Below, piece after piece: positions 1 through 7,940 of a stretch of DNA of 64,000 bases (the first letter of the stretch is position 1; every line of letters starts with the position of its first letter). The DNA lies in NCBI GenBank assembly GCA_016191525.1, contig JACPOK010000014.1, positions 186,001 through 250,000 of the forward strand, read 5' to 3'. The notes below the pieces were generated by a model, which was not told the origin of the DNA, did not search any database, and worked only from the letters and a program-made list of their open reading frames with translations. The stretch is from Burkholderiales bacterium (GTDB lineage: Bacteria > Pseudomonadota > Gammaproteobacteria > Burkholderiales > Burkholderiaceae_C). A program made the translations under genes and the position numbers.

Positions 1-161
1 ACGGCAATGCAAAAACGGCCAACGGCGCCGAAGTGGCCCTGTCGCGCGCCGGCGAGTTCGTCACGGTGGAAGACGCCATGGTGCAGACCGCCGACATCGC
101 CGCCACCAATGGCGTGGTGCACACGGTGGACCGCGTGCTGATGCCCCCGGTGCGCCGCTGA
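1..161 (+). CDS. Fasciclin-domain protein, C-terminal end (5' truncated)
   Basis: The frame opening at position 3 runs without a stop to the TGA at 159-161, so this is the 3' end of a gene that begins outside the window. About 52 residues remain. The end (VVHTVDRVLMPP, preceded by VQTADIAATNG) matches the typical C-terminal strand of fasciclin/beta-Ig-H3 domains, which form exported or surface adhesion-like modules. The A of its TGA is the first base of the next ATG, so the next gene is probably translationally coupled to it. The full domain number and any signal peptide cannot be seen. Confidence 0.75.
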   Translation, partial: GNAKTANGAEVALSRAGEFVTVEDAMVQTADIAATNGVVHTVDRVLMPPVRR

Positions 162-1282
162 TGCAGCGCCGCCAGGCCCTGCGCGGCGCGGGCGCGCTGG
201 CGCTTGGCCCGGCCTTGACGGCCCTTGCCCAGCCGGGCAAGGCCGCGCCGCGCGCCATCGCCATTGCACAGATCTTCGACGCCTCCAATGAACAGCAGGA
301 CGTTTCCAGGGACTTCCTGATCGGCTCGCGCGCCGCGTGGCAGGACATCAACAGCCGGGGCGGCGCACGCGGCCGGCCCGTGCAGCACCTTTCGCTTGAA
401 GTGGACGGCACCGCGGCCAGCCTGCAGGCCGCACTGCATTCCATCCGCGACAACCCGGCCTGCGTGGCGATTTCCGGCACCGTGAGCGACCCCGTCGCCA
501 CGCAGCTGGCCGGTCTGCTGCGCAAGGAGGGCCTGGCCATCGCCCACGTTGCGCCCTGGCTGCAGAACTCCACCGTGGAGATCGACGAGCGAACGTTCCC
601 GATTTTCGCGGCCCGGCAGGAGCAGATCGGCCACGCGCTGAAGTCGCTGTCGGTTATTGGTTTGCAGGAAGTGGGCGCGGTGTTCGCGACGCCGCGCGAC
701 TACGAGCTGTACCGCGAGGACGTGGCCCGCATCGCCGGCGAGCTGAAGTTCCGGGTCCAGACCTACAAGGCCCACGGCGACCTGGCCCAGCTGGGCCAGC
801 GCATGGGAGCCAGCACACCGGCGGTGCTGTTGTTCGTCGGCGGCACGCCGGAGCTGGTGCAATTCACCCAGGGCCTGGACAGGCAGTCACGCCAGCGCTA
901 CCTGGTGGCGCTGGCCGACGTCAACCTGCAGACCGTGATGCAGATGGGCGGCGCGAAGACCACGCCGGTCATCGCGACGCAGGCGGTGCCCATGGTGAAC
1001 GCCGCCCTGCCCATCGTGCGCCGCTACCGTGAGGTGATGGCGCGCCTGTTCGACGAGCCGCCGGTGGCCCTGAGCCTGGCCGGCTTCATCGCCGCGCAGT
1101 ACACCCATGACGTGCTGGCCGAAATCGACGGCGCCGTCACGCGCGCTTCCGCGCTCGCCGCGTTCCAGAAGCGCACCGCGGCCGACGTGGGCGGCTACCG
1201 CATCAGCTTCAATTCGCAGCGGCGCAGCTCGACCTACGTGACCCAGAGCATGCTGACGGCCGACGGAAGGGTCGTCGGCTAG
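161..1282 (+). CDS. Periplasmic substrate-binding protein of the branched-chain amino acid ABC type
   Basis: 373 residues. The N-terminus has an RR pair at residues 3-4, a hydrophobic stretch and an ALAQ cleavage-like site near residue 23, consistent with an exported protein, possibly by Tat. The rest reads as a type I periplasmic-binding fold of the Leu/Ile/Val-binding family: start of mature chain with IAIAQIFDASNEQQ, ACVAISGTVSDP in the first lobe, GAVFATPRDYELYREDV in the second. No permease or ATPase gene is adjacent, so it is an orphan binding protein; the ligand cannot be predicted. Start ATG overlaps the stop of the fasciclin gene by one base. Confidence 0.75.
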   Translation: MQRRQALRGAGALALGPALTALAQPGKAAPRAIAIAQIFDASNEQQDVSRDFLIGSRAAWQDINSRGGARGRPVQHLSLEVDGTAASLQAALHSIRDNPACVAISGTVSDPVATQLAGLLRKEGLAIAHVAPWLQNSTVEIDERTFPIFAARQEQIGHALKSLSVIGLQEVGAVFATPRDYELYREDVARIAGELKFRVQTYKAHGDLAQLGQRMGASTPAVLLFVGGTPELVQFTQGLDRQSRQRYLVALADVNLQTVMQMGGAKTTPVIATQAVPMVNAALPIVRRYREVMARLFDEPPVALSLAGFIAAQYTHDVLAEIDGAVTRASALAAFQKRTAADVGGYRISFNSQRRSSTYVTQSMLTADGRVVG

Positions 1283-1319
1283 CCCCGAACCACCGCGGCT
1301 TTGCTATGCTGGGTTGCAC

Positions 1320-2834
1320 ATGCAAAACGGAACGCTCCTGGCCGCGGTGGATCTCGGCTCCAACAGTTTTCGCCTGGAGATCGGCCGCTTCGAGCACGGC
1401 CAGATCCACCGCACCGAGTACCTGAAGGAAACCGTGCGCCAGGGCAACGGCCTGGACGACGCGCGCAACCTCACGGGGGAAGCGATGCAGCGCGGCTGGG
1501 ACTGCCTGGCGCGCTTCGGCGAGCGGCTGGCCGGCTTCAGGAAGTCGCAGGTGCGGGCCGTGGCCACGCAGACGCTGCGCGAAGCCCGCAACCGCGACGT
1601 ATTCCTGGCACGCGCCCACCAGGTGCTGGGCTTTCCCATCGACGTGATCTCAGGCCGGGAAGAGGCGCGCCTGATCTACCAGGGCGTGGCGCACCTGCTG
1701 CCGCAGTCGGACGAGCGCCGGCTGGTGGTGGACATAGGCGGGCGGTCTACCGAGCTGATCCTCGGGCAGCAGTTCGACGCAACGGTCATGGAAAGCTACC
1801 GCGTGGGCAGCGTGGCCTGGTCCATGAAGCATTTCCCCGACGGGCAGTTCACCGAAGGGGCTTTCGAGAAGGCCGAGATCGCGGCCAAGGCGGTGCTGGA
1901 CGAAGCGCTGGGCTCCTATGCCCCGGGCAACTGGGACGTGGCTTACGGCTCCTCCGGCACCATCGGGGCCGTGGGAGACGTGCTGGCCGCCGCGGGTTAT
2001 CCGGCCGGCCTCGTCACGCGCGATGGGCTGGCCTGGCTGCATGGGCGGCTGCTGGCGGCGCGCAGCGCCGACCGCCTGCGGCTGGACGGCATGAAGGAAG
2101 ACCGCCGCGCCGTCATCGGCGGCGGCCTGTGCGTACTGCAGGCCGTGTTCGACCTGCTGGAGATCGAAACGCTGCACGCCGCGCAAGGCGCCCTGCGCCA
2201 CGGCGTGCTGTATGACCTGCTGGACCGCGAGCAGGGCGGCACCGACATCCGCTCGGCCACGGTGCAGCGGCTGGCCGCCAAGTTCGGCGCCGACGCGGCG
2301 CAGGCGGGGCGGGTGGGCAAGGTGGCGTGCCAACTGCTGCGCCAGCTGCGCCAGCCTGCCGATGGCGAGGCCGCAGCAGCGCTGGAGCGCGACCAGCGCA
2401 AGCTGAACTGGGCCGCCCAGCTGCACGAGATCGGCAGCCAGATCTCGCACAGCGACTACCACAAGCATGGCGCCTACATCCTGGACAACGCCGACGCGCC
2501 GGGTTTCGCGCAGCCCGAGCTGCACCGCCTCAGCCTGCTGGTGCTGGGCCACCGCGGCAAGCTGCGCAAGCTGGATGCCGATTTCGACGACGAGCTGTTC
2601 GTGCACCAGCTGCTGTGCCTGCGGCTGGCCGTCATCCTGTGCCATGCGCGGCGCGACCCCGACCTCAAGGGCGTGCAACTGCAGGCGGATTCGCGCGAGG
2701 CCACGCTGGCCCTGCGCGCCGACTGGGGAAAGGCCTGGCCGCAATCGGCCCACCTGCTGCGCGAGGAAGTGATCGCCTGGCAGAAAACGCCCTGGTCGCT
2801 GGCGCTGGACGGGCTGGGCCAGGGCCTGGCCTAG
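1320..2834 (+). CDS. ppx: Exopolyphosphatase / Ppx-GppA family phosphatase
   Basis: Hydrolyses inorganic polyphosphate (or pppGpp in the GppA subgroup) in the cytoplasm. The 504-residue product has the ASKHA phosphate-binding signatures AAVDLGSNSFRLEIGR near the N-terminus, SGREEARLIYQG, VVDIGGRSTELILG and SSGTIGAVGD, followed by an HD-like helical C-terminal region (LHEIGSQISHSDYHKHGAYI), as in long Ppx proteins. ATG at 1320 puts the start five residues before the first motif; a TTG six bases upstream is less likely. No Shine-Dalgarno is visible. A TATGCT hexamer at 1305-1310 sits close to the ATG, so a short or absent leader is possible. The polyphosphate kinase gene lies about 6 kb away on the other strand. 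Confidence 0.93.
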   Translation: MQNGTLLAAVDLGSNSFRLEIGRFEHGQIHRTEYLKETVRQGNGLDDARNLTGEAMQRGWDCLARFGERLAGFRKSQVRAVATQTLREARNRDVFLARAHQVLGFPIDVISGREEARLIYQGVAHLLPQSDERRLVVDIGGRSTELILGQQFDATVMESYRVGSVAWSMKHFPDGQFTEGAFEKAEIAAKAVLDEALGSYAPGNWDVAYGSSGTIGAVGDVLAAAGYPAGLVTRDGLAWLHGRLLAARSADRLRLDGMKEDRRAVIGGGLCVLQAVFDLLEIETLHAAQGALRHGVLYDLLDREQGGTDIRSATVQRLAAKFGADAAQAGRVGKVACQLLRQLRQPADGEAAAALERDQRKLNWAAQLHEIGSQISHSDYHKHGAYILDNADAPGFAQPELHRLSLLVLGHRGKLRKLDADFDDELFVHQLLCLRLAVILCHARRDPDLKGVQLQADSREATLALRADWGKAWPQSAHLLREEVIAWQKTPWSLALDGLGQGLA

Positions 2835-2866
2835 ACTACGGGGCACAACAACCCGAGGAGCGCCCC

Positions 2867-3223
2867 ATGTACACCCTGGCCACCATCGTCGTCGCCCTGA
2901 TCGGCGTGCTTCACATCTACATCCTGGTGCTGGAGATGTTCCTGTGGGACAAGCCCGCCGGGCTCAAGGCTTTCGGCCGCACGCAGGAGGAAGCCACCTC
3001 GTCCAAGGTGCTGGCCGCCAACCAGGGCCTGTACAACGGCTTCCTGGCGGCAGGCCTGTTCTGGGGCCTGTACCTGGGCCCGGCGGGCACCAGCGTCAAG
3101 GTCTTCTTCCTGGCCTGCGTGCTGGTGGCCGGCCTCTATGGCGCCGCCACGGCAAGCCGCAAGATCCTGTTCGTGCAGGCCATACCCGCCGCGATCGGCC
3201 TGGCCCTGGTGCTGATGGCGTAA
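2867..3223 (+). CDS. DUF1304 family small membrane protein
   Basis: 118 residues, strongly hydrophobic, with about four predicted membrane helices (residues roughly 3-25, 50-68, 75-93, 98-117). HIYILVLEMFLW, RTQEEATSSKVLAANQG and YNGFLAAGLFWG are the recognisable features of the DUF1304 (YqjF-like) family, an inner-membrane family of unknown function. A clear GAGGAG ribosome-binding site lies at 2855-2860. Its TAA is followed directly by the ATG of the next gene, so the two are probably cotranslated. Confidence 0.85.
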   Translation: MYTLATIVVALIGVLHIYILVLEMFLWDKPAGLKAFGRTQEEATSSKVLAANQGLYNGFLAAGLFWGLYLGPAGTSVKVFFLACVLVAGLYGAATASRKILFVQAIPAAIGLALVLMA

Positions 3224-3700
3224 ATGGCGCGCCTGTCTTTCTGCGCCCTGGGCATTGGCGCGCTGCTGGCGGCCAGCCAGGCGGCGGGCGCCACGATGAC
3301 GGTGGAAGACGACACCCTGGTGGCTGCACCGCGCACAGTGGCCATGGGCATCCAGCGCTTCGACAAGAACGTACCCACGGACTACAAGGGCAAGGCCTGC
3401 CGCTACATCGGCAAGCCTGTCGCCCTGGCACCGGATGCGCCTGAGCGGGACTGGATCGTCACCACGGCGGACGCCTGTTCATGGGCCGCCAGCGCCGCAC
3501 CGGTATGGGTGCTGCGCGAAGCGGGCGGGCAGCTCCAGGTGGTTCTGTTCCATGTGACGTACGACGTCACTGTCGGCAGCGCGGCGCAAAACGGCCTGCG
3601 CAACATCGCCACGGCCAGGGCCACCGCCGCGCGGCGGGAAGAGCAGCTGTGGAAGTTCGACGGCGAACGCTACCAGGCCACGCGCAATACCGTGCGCTGA
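3224..3700 (+). CDS. Hypothetical exported protein
   Basis: 158 residues with a signal peptide over residues 1-23 (hydrophobic core ALGIGALLAAS, AGA cleavage-like site). The mature part contains a pair of well-separated cysteines (KACRY and ADACSW) that could form one disulfide in the periplasm. I do not recognise the family. The start codon follows the stop of the DUF1304 gene with no gap. Confidence 0.6.
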   Translation: MARLSFCALGIGALLAASQAAGATMTVEDDTLVAAPRTVAMGIQRFDKNVPTDYKGKACRYIGKPVALAPDAPERDWIVTTADACSWAASAAPVWVLREAGGQLQVVLFHVTYDVTVGSAAQNGLRNIATARATAARREEQLWKFDGERYQATRNTVR

Positions 3701-3705
3701 TCCAG

Positions 3706-3912
3706 GTGGCCATCCTCGTCGCCATACTCAACCTTCTGGCCCTGCTGGCCTGGGGCTGCCTGATGCTGTTTCTGTATGCGGTCGGCGGCGGCAGGTCCTG
3801 GGACCCGACGACGCTGTTCCTGTATTGCGGGCCGCTGGCGTATTTCTGCCTCTGCTTTGTTAAGCGCTCTTTGGTATCTTGCGTACCGGAGAAAATTTGC
3901 GCGCGAACCTGA
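3706..3912 (+). CDS. Possible small two-helix membrane protein
   Basis: A 68-residue frame from a GTG at 3706, five bases after the preceding stop (an internal ATG at 3762 is the alternative). Two hydrophobic segments are visible: residues about 1-24 (VAILVAILNLLALLAW onward) and about 40-52 (TLFLYCGPLAYFCLCF). No good ribosome-binding site and no family recognised. Support for it being real: the membrane pattern, and a copy of the window's palindromic repeat starting three bases after its TGA, as seen for three other genes here. Confidence 0.4.
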   Translation: MAILVAILNLLALLAWGCLMLFLYAVGGGRSWDPTTLFLYCGPLAYFCLCFVKRSLVSCVPEKICART

Positions 3913-3915
3913 CGC

Positions 3916-3969
3916 GCTATAAAAATGGTAGCTGCCCATGCAGTCCCCACGCGCTCTGCGGGCGTTTTT
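3916..3969 (+). repeat. Palindromic mini-repeat, intergenic copy 1
   Basis: Core GCTAT-aaaaatg-GTAGC followed by a GC-rich tail ending in GCGGGCGTTTTT. Same layout as the copies at 10132, 42258 and 59843 (core, about 35-40 bp GC-rich tail, T run). It starts three bases after the stop of the upstream + strand frame and could serve as a 3' end or terminator element. Confidence 0.6.
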
Positions 3970-3997
3970 CCCAATGAAAAACTGAAGAAAAGGGCCC

Positions 3998-4387
3998 ATG
4001 ACCATCCGTCTCGACCACACCATCGTGCCCTCACGCAGCAAGGCGGAATCGGCAAAGCGGCTCGCGGACCTGCTCGGCGTAGCGCATGGTGTTGCCGCCG
4101 CCGGGCCGTTCCACGCCGTGTATGTGAACGACGGCCTGACGCTCGACTTCATCGACACGGATGAAGACTTCCCCATCTACCACTTCTGCTTCCACGTGAG
4201 CGACGACGAGTTCGACGCCATCCTCGGGCCCATCCAGGCCGCCGGCATCCCCTATCGCGCGAACGTGCGCGGGCCGATGGACCGCCGGATCGACACGCAG
4301 TTCGGCGGCCGCGGCATCTACTGGAACGAGCCCGACGGCCACCAGTGGGAAATGCTCACCGTGAGTTACGCGCGCCAGCCGCCATGA
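3998..4387 (+). CDS. VOC (glyoxalase/bleomycin-resistance) superfamily protein
   Basis: 129 residues. Opens with IRLDHTIVPS and contains DFPIYHFCFHVSDDEFDAI, GIPYRANVRGPMD and a C-terminal GGRGIYWNEPDGHQWEMLT, the usual order of beta-alpha-beta-beta-beta modules in VOC proteins. Candidate metal ligands are the His of LDHT, the His of CFHV and the Glu of WEML. The substrate is unknown; related proteins are often annotated as dioxygenase-like. Its TGA overlaps the ATG of the acetyltransferase gene (ATGA). Confidence 0.82.
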   Translation: MTIRLDHTIVPSRSKAESAKRLADLLGVAHGVAAAGPFHAVYVNDGLTLDFIDTDEDFPIYHFCFHVSDDEFDAILGPIQAAGIPYRANVRGPMDRRIDTQFGGRGIYWNEPDGHQWEMLTVSYARQPP

Positions 4388-4827
4388 ACCCGCTCATCCG
4401 CCTGGCGCAGCCGCAAGACCTGGAGGGCATCCTCGTGCTCTACCGCGAACTGCGGCCCAACGACCCCGTGCTGCCGGCCGCCGAGGCGCGGGCCGCGCTG
4501 GCCCGCGTGCTGGCCTGCGAAAGCCAGGCGCTGGTCGTCTGCGAACAGGCGGGCGAGCTGGCCGCCACCTGCATGCTGGCCGTGGTCACCAACCTGGGCA
4601 GCGGCGCACGGCCGTTTGGCGTGATTGAAAACGTCGTCACATCGCAGCGCTTTCGCCAGCAGGGACTCGGGCGCGCCGTTCTGCAGCACACGCTGAACCT
4701 CGCCTGGGCCCGGGGCTGCTACAAGGTGATGCTGCTCTCCGGCGAGCAGCGCACCGATGCGCACCGCGTGTACGAAGCCGTGGGCTTTCGCGGCGGCATT
4801 GAACGCGGCTTTGTCGCCAAACCCTGA
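4384..4827 (+). CDS. GNAT family N-acetyltransferase
   Basis: 147 residues. The start IRLAQPQDLEGILVLYRELR, a central strand GVIENVVTSQRFRQQGLG containing the acetyl-CoA pyrophosphate loop (R-x-x-G-x-G type), and the later VYEAVGFRGG are typical of single-domain GNAT enzymes. Acceptor substrate unknown. Start ATG overlaps the VOC stop, so the two genes are coupled. Confidence 0.85.
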   Translation: MNPLIRLAQPQDLEGILVLYRELRPNDPVLPAAEARAALARVLACESQALVVCEQAGELAATCMLAVVTNLGSGARPFGVIENVVTSQRFRQQGLGRAVLQHTLNLAWARGCYKVMLLSGEQRTDAHRVYEAVGFRGGIERGFVAKP

Positions 4828-4839
4828 AAGGTCTTTTCC

Positions 4840-5202
4840 ATGGCTTCGCAAATGATCCTGGTGGCCGGCCCGTACCGCTCGGGCACCAACGACGACCCGG
4901 CGCTGATCGCCGCCAACGTGGCGGCCATGACCGAGGCGTCGCTGCGGCTGTTCCGCGCCGGCCACCTGCCGGTGATGGGCGAGTGGTATGCCCTGCCCCT
5001 GATCGAGCACGCGGGTTCGGCCGGCATCGGAGACGCGGCGTTCAACGAAATTTTCCATCCCATCTCGCGCAGGCTGGTCGCCAAATGCGATGGCTGCCTG
5101 CGCATGGGCGGGCCTTCCGCCGGCGCGGACGAGATGGTCGCGCTGGCGCGTGGACATGGCAAGGCGGTGTACTACTCGCTGGACGAAATCCAGCCCGCCT
5201 AG
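4840..5202 (+). CDS. DUF4406-like (nucleoside deoxyribosyltransferase-like fold) protein
   Basis: 120 residues. ILVAGPYRSG near the N-terminus, a middle region HLPVMGEWYALPLIEHAG and the late CDGCLRMGGPSAGADEMV with KAVYYSLDEI resemble DUF4406 and nucleoside 2-deoxyribosyltransferase-like proteins, which have a Rossmann-like fold. No activity can be assigned. It follows the acetyltransferase gene by 12 bases on the same strand. Confidence 0.65.
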   Translation: MASQMILVAGPYRSGTNDDPALIAANVAAMTEASLRLFRAGHLPVMGEWYALPLIEHAGSAGIGDAAFNEIFHPISRRLVAKCDGCLRMGGPSAGADEMVALARGHGKAVYYSLDEIQPA

Positions 5203-5272
5203 CCGGTCCCAGCTCAGCCGCAAACAGTTACACACGCACCCGGCTGAGCCTGCCTTCTGACATCATGGGCCA

Positions 5273-6670
5273 ATGCCCAAGCCAGCCATTCGCAGCCGCT
5301 CAGCCCTTTTCGCAACCCTGCTGATCGCCTGCGGTGCGAACGCGCAAACCGCGCCAGAAAAAGTGCCGCCCGAACGGGACTGGACTTTGCCCGCGATGGA
5401 AATCCTGGGCTTCGATTTCCTGGTCAACCGCTACAACCGCTGCTGCGGCACCGGGCGCGACGACTACGCCGTGAGCATGGAGTCGATACGGCGCAACCTG
5501 CACAGCAGCTGGGGCGTGGATTCCGACCCGTTCCGCACCAACCAGCTGGGCCACCCCTACCAGGGCTCGATGTACCACGGCTTCGCGCGTTCCGCGGGCT
5601 TCAACTACTGGGAGTCGCTGGGCTACACCTTCGCCGGCAGCGCCGCCTGGGAAATCGCGGGTGAGAAGACGCGGCCGTCCCGCAACGACCAGGTCTCCAC
5701 CGGCATCGGCGGCAGCTTCCTGGGCGAATCGCTGTTCCGCATGTCCAACCTGCTGCTGGAAAAAGGCGGCGGCGTCAGCCCCTTCTGGCGCGAAACCGGT
5801 GCGGCGCTGATCTCGCCTTCCACCGGCTTCAACCGGCACCTGGCGGGCCGGGGCCTGGACACCATCTTCGACAGCCACAACGCGCCCTATTACAGCCGCC
5901 TGCAGGTGGGTTTCATGGGCACGGCGCAGAACGCGCAAGGCAACTCGGTCACCCGCCTGCGCCGCAACGAACTGCAGGCCGACTTCGCGCTGGACTACGG
6001 CATGCCGGGCAAGGACGGCTACCACTACGAACGCCCGTTCGACTACTTCGCCTTCCAGGCCACGGCCTCCAGCGCCAACCTGTTCGAGAACGTGATGACG
6101 CGCGGCCTGCTGGTGGGCAGGGAATACCAGGCCGGCAAGACCTACCGCGGCCTGTGGGGCCTGTACGGCAGCTACGACTACATCTCGCCGCAGACCTTCC
6201 GCATCTCCAGCACGGCGTTGTCACTGGGCACCACCGGCCAGTGGCGGGCCAGCGACGCGGTGACGATGCAGGGGACCGCCATGGCGGGCGTGGGTTATGC
6301 GGCGGTGGGCACGCTCAACAGCGCCGCCGCCGGCGTCGACCAGGACTACCACTACGGCGTGGCGCCGCAGGCGCTGGTGTCGCCGCGTTTCATCTTCGGC
6401 GACCGCTCTTCGCTGGACATCACCGGCCGCGAATATTTCGTCAGCCGCGTGGCCGCCTCCGCGCGCGGCGGGCATGACAACATCGCCCGGGCCGACATCG
6501 CCTACACCTGGCGCATCAAGGACCAGCACGCGGTGACCATCAAGTACCTGTGGAACCGCCGCGACGCCACCTACCCCGACCTGGGTGACCGCAGGCAGAC
6601 CCGCGGCACGGTGGGCATCTTCTACACCCTGCTGGGGCACGACCGGTTCGGCACTGTTGACACGCACTGA
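5273..6670 (+). CDS. DUF3943 family outer-membrane-associated protein
   Basis: 465 residues with a signal peptide (about 1-24, LFATLLIACGANAQ). The region NYWESLGYTFAGSAAWEI followed by DQVSTGIGGSFLGESLFRMSN is characteristic of DUF3943. The C-terminal half is rich in alternating polar/hydrophobic segments such as YRGLWGLYGSYDY and TRGTVGIFYTLLG that could form beta-strands of a barrel. Function unknown; probably located in the outer membrane. It is separated from its neighbours by short spacers and looks monocistronic. Confidence 0.75.
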   Translation: MPKPAIRSRSALFATLLIACGANAQTAPEKVPPERDWTLPAMEILGFDFLVNRYNRCCGTGRDDYAVSMESIRRNLHSSWGVDSDPFRTNQLGHPYQGSMYHGFARSAGFNYWESLGYTFAGSAAWEIAGEKTRPSRNDQVSTGIGGSFLGESLFRMSNLLLEKGGGVSPFWRETGAALISPSTGFNRHLAGRGLDTIFDSHNAPYYSRLQVGFMGTAQNAQGNSVTRLRRNELQADFALDYGMPGKDGYHYERPFDYFAFQATASSANLFENVMTRGLLVGREYQAGKTYRGLWGLYGSYDYISPQTFRISSTALSLGTTGQWRASDAVTMQGTAMAGVGYAAVGTLNSAAAGVDQDYHYGVAPQALVSPRFIFGDRSSLDITGREYFVSRVAASARGGHDNIARADIAYTWRIKDQHAVTIKYLWNRRDATYPDLGDRRQTRGTVGIFYTLLGHDRFGTVDTH

Positions 6671-6708
6671 CCGGCTAGGATGGCACTTCCGCCCTGACTG
6701 GAAGCGCC

Positions 6709-7071
6709 ATGCCCACCCCCGAAACCCTGGAAAAATTCATCGCCCGCGTGGAATCCAACGCGCACGCCGAGGCGCTGGAAGAGTTCTACACGCCCGGCTC
6801 CACCATGCAGGAAAACCAGGGCCAGCCGCGCGCCGGGCGTGATGCGCACGTGGCCAACGAGCGCAAGGTGCTGTCGCGGGTGAAGTCGGTCACCTCGCAA
6901 TGCGTGCGGCCGGTGCTGGTCAACGGCGACCACGTGGCCATCCGCTGGATCTTCTGCTTCGAGCGCATGGACGGCACCGTGATGCGCATGGAAGAAATCG
7001 CCTGGCAGCGCTGGGAAGGCGAGAAGGTGGCTGAGGAAACCTTCTTCTATGACCCGGCCCAGCGCGCATGA
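6709..7071 (+). CDS. NTF2-like (SnoaL-type) small protein
   Basis: 120 residues with an N-terminal helical part (LEKFIARVESNAHAEALEEFY), TMQENQGQPRAGRDAHV and a C-terminal sheet (VNGDHVAIRWIFCFERMDG, EEIAWQRWEGEKVAEETFFYD). This pattern matches SnoaL/limonene-1,2-epoxide-hydrolase-like NTF2 folds with a small ligand pocket. No substrate can be named. Its TGA overlaps the next ATG (7068), so it is coupled to the DUF1801 gene. Confidence 0.75.
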   Translation: MPTPETLEKFIARVESNAHAEALEEFYTPGSTMQENQGQPRAGRDAHVANERKVLSRVKSVTSQCVRPVLVNGDHVAIRWIFCFERMDGTVMRMEEIAWQRWEGEKVAEETFFYDPAQRA

Positions 7072-7481
7072 CGCCTTTCGCCAGCCCCGCCGTCGCTGAA
7101 GCCTTTGCGTCCTATCCAGCCGGGGTGCGGCGCAAGCTGCTGGCGCTGCGCGAGCTGATTCTGCGCACGGCGGCCGCCACCGAGGGCGTCGGCCCGCTGG
7201 AGGAAACGCTCAAGTGGGGTGAGCCGGCCTACCTCACCGCCGCCAGCAAGAGCGGCAGCACGGTGCGCATCGCCTGGAAGAAATCGGCCCCGTCCCAGTA
7301 CGCCATGTACTTCAACTGCCAGACCACGCTGGTGGACACCTTCCGCACCCTGTTCCCGCGCGAATTCAAGTTCGAGGGCAACCGCGCCATCGTCTTCGAA
7401 CAGGCCGATGCGGTGCCGTCGGATGCGCTGGCCTTCTGCGTGGCCGCCGCCCTCACCTACCACCGCGGCAAGCCGGCCTAG
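7068..7481 (+). CDS. DUF1801 (YdhG-like) protein
   Basis: 137 residues. RKLLALRELILRTAAATEGV, ETLKWGEPAYL and TLFPREFKFEGNRAIVF are the conserved features of DUF1801, a small cytoplasmic family of unknown function. Start ATG overlaps the preceding stop. Its TAG stop (7479-7481) lies within a CTAG that is also the stop of the convergent sixA gene. Confidence 0.8.
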   Translation: MTPFASPAVAEAFASYPAGVRRKLLALRELILRTAAATEGVGPLEETLKWGEPAYLTAASKSGSTVRIAWKKSAPSQYAMYFNCQTTLVDTFRTLFPREFKFEGNRAIVFEQADAVPSDALAFCVAAALTYHRGKPA

Positions 7482-7939
7482 AGCACGTCGGGCGACTGCA
7501 CGGCCACCACCACCGTCTGGCCATGGCCGTCGCGCTCGCGGGTGCGCAGCCACCACACCGCCCCCTTGCGGATGGGGCAGTTGTCGTGCTTTAAGCCCAG
7601 CAGCTGCGCGACCACCTGGCCCAGCATGGGCTGGTGGCCTATCACCAGCGTGGGGTGGCGCGCATCGGGCCACTGCGCGGCCTTCAGCAGCCCGCCAGCT
7701 TTCAGGTCGGGCGCCAGTTCGTCCACCAGCTTGTACTTGCGGCCCAGCGGCAGCACGGTCTGCTCGCAGCGCAGCGCCGGGCTGCACAGGATGCGCGCCG
7801 TCTCGGGCAGCTGCCGGTCCAGCCACTGCGCCATGCGCTGGGCCTGCTTTTCGCCGCGCGGCGTCAGCGCCCGCTGCATGTCGCCCTGGCCTTCGGTTTC
7901 TTCCTCGGCCTCGCCATGGCGCCAGATGATCAGGTCCAT
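7478..7939 (-). CDS. sixA: Phosphohistidine phosphatase SixA
   Basis: 153-residue histidine-phosphatase-superfamily protein. The N-terminal RHG motif (DLIIWRHGEAEEE) carries the catalytic histidine, and LVIGHQPMLGQVV holds the second active-site histidine. SixA removes phosphate from phosphohistidine residues, for example on nitrogen-PTS proteins in E. coli. It begins one base after the ppk stop, so it belongs to a ppk-sixA transcription unit under the PHO box at 10083. It ends in a CTAG shared with the DUF1801 stop. Confidence 0.88.
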   Translation of the reverse strand: MDLIIWRHGEAEEETEGQGDMQRALTPRGEKQAQRMAQWLDRQLPETARILCSPALRCEQTVLPLGRKYKLVDELAPDLKAGGLLKAAQWPDARHPTLVIGHQPMLGQVVAQLLGLKHDNCPIRKGAVWWLRTRERDGHGQTVVVAVQSPDVL

Positions 7940-7940
7940 T

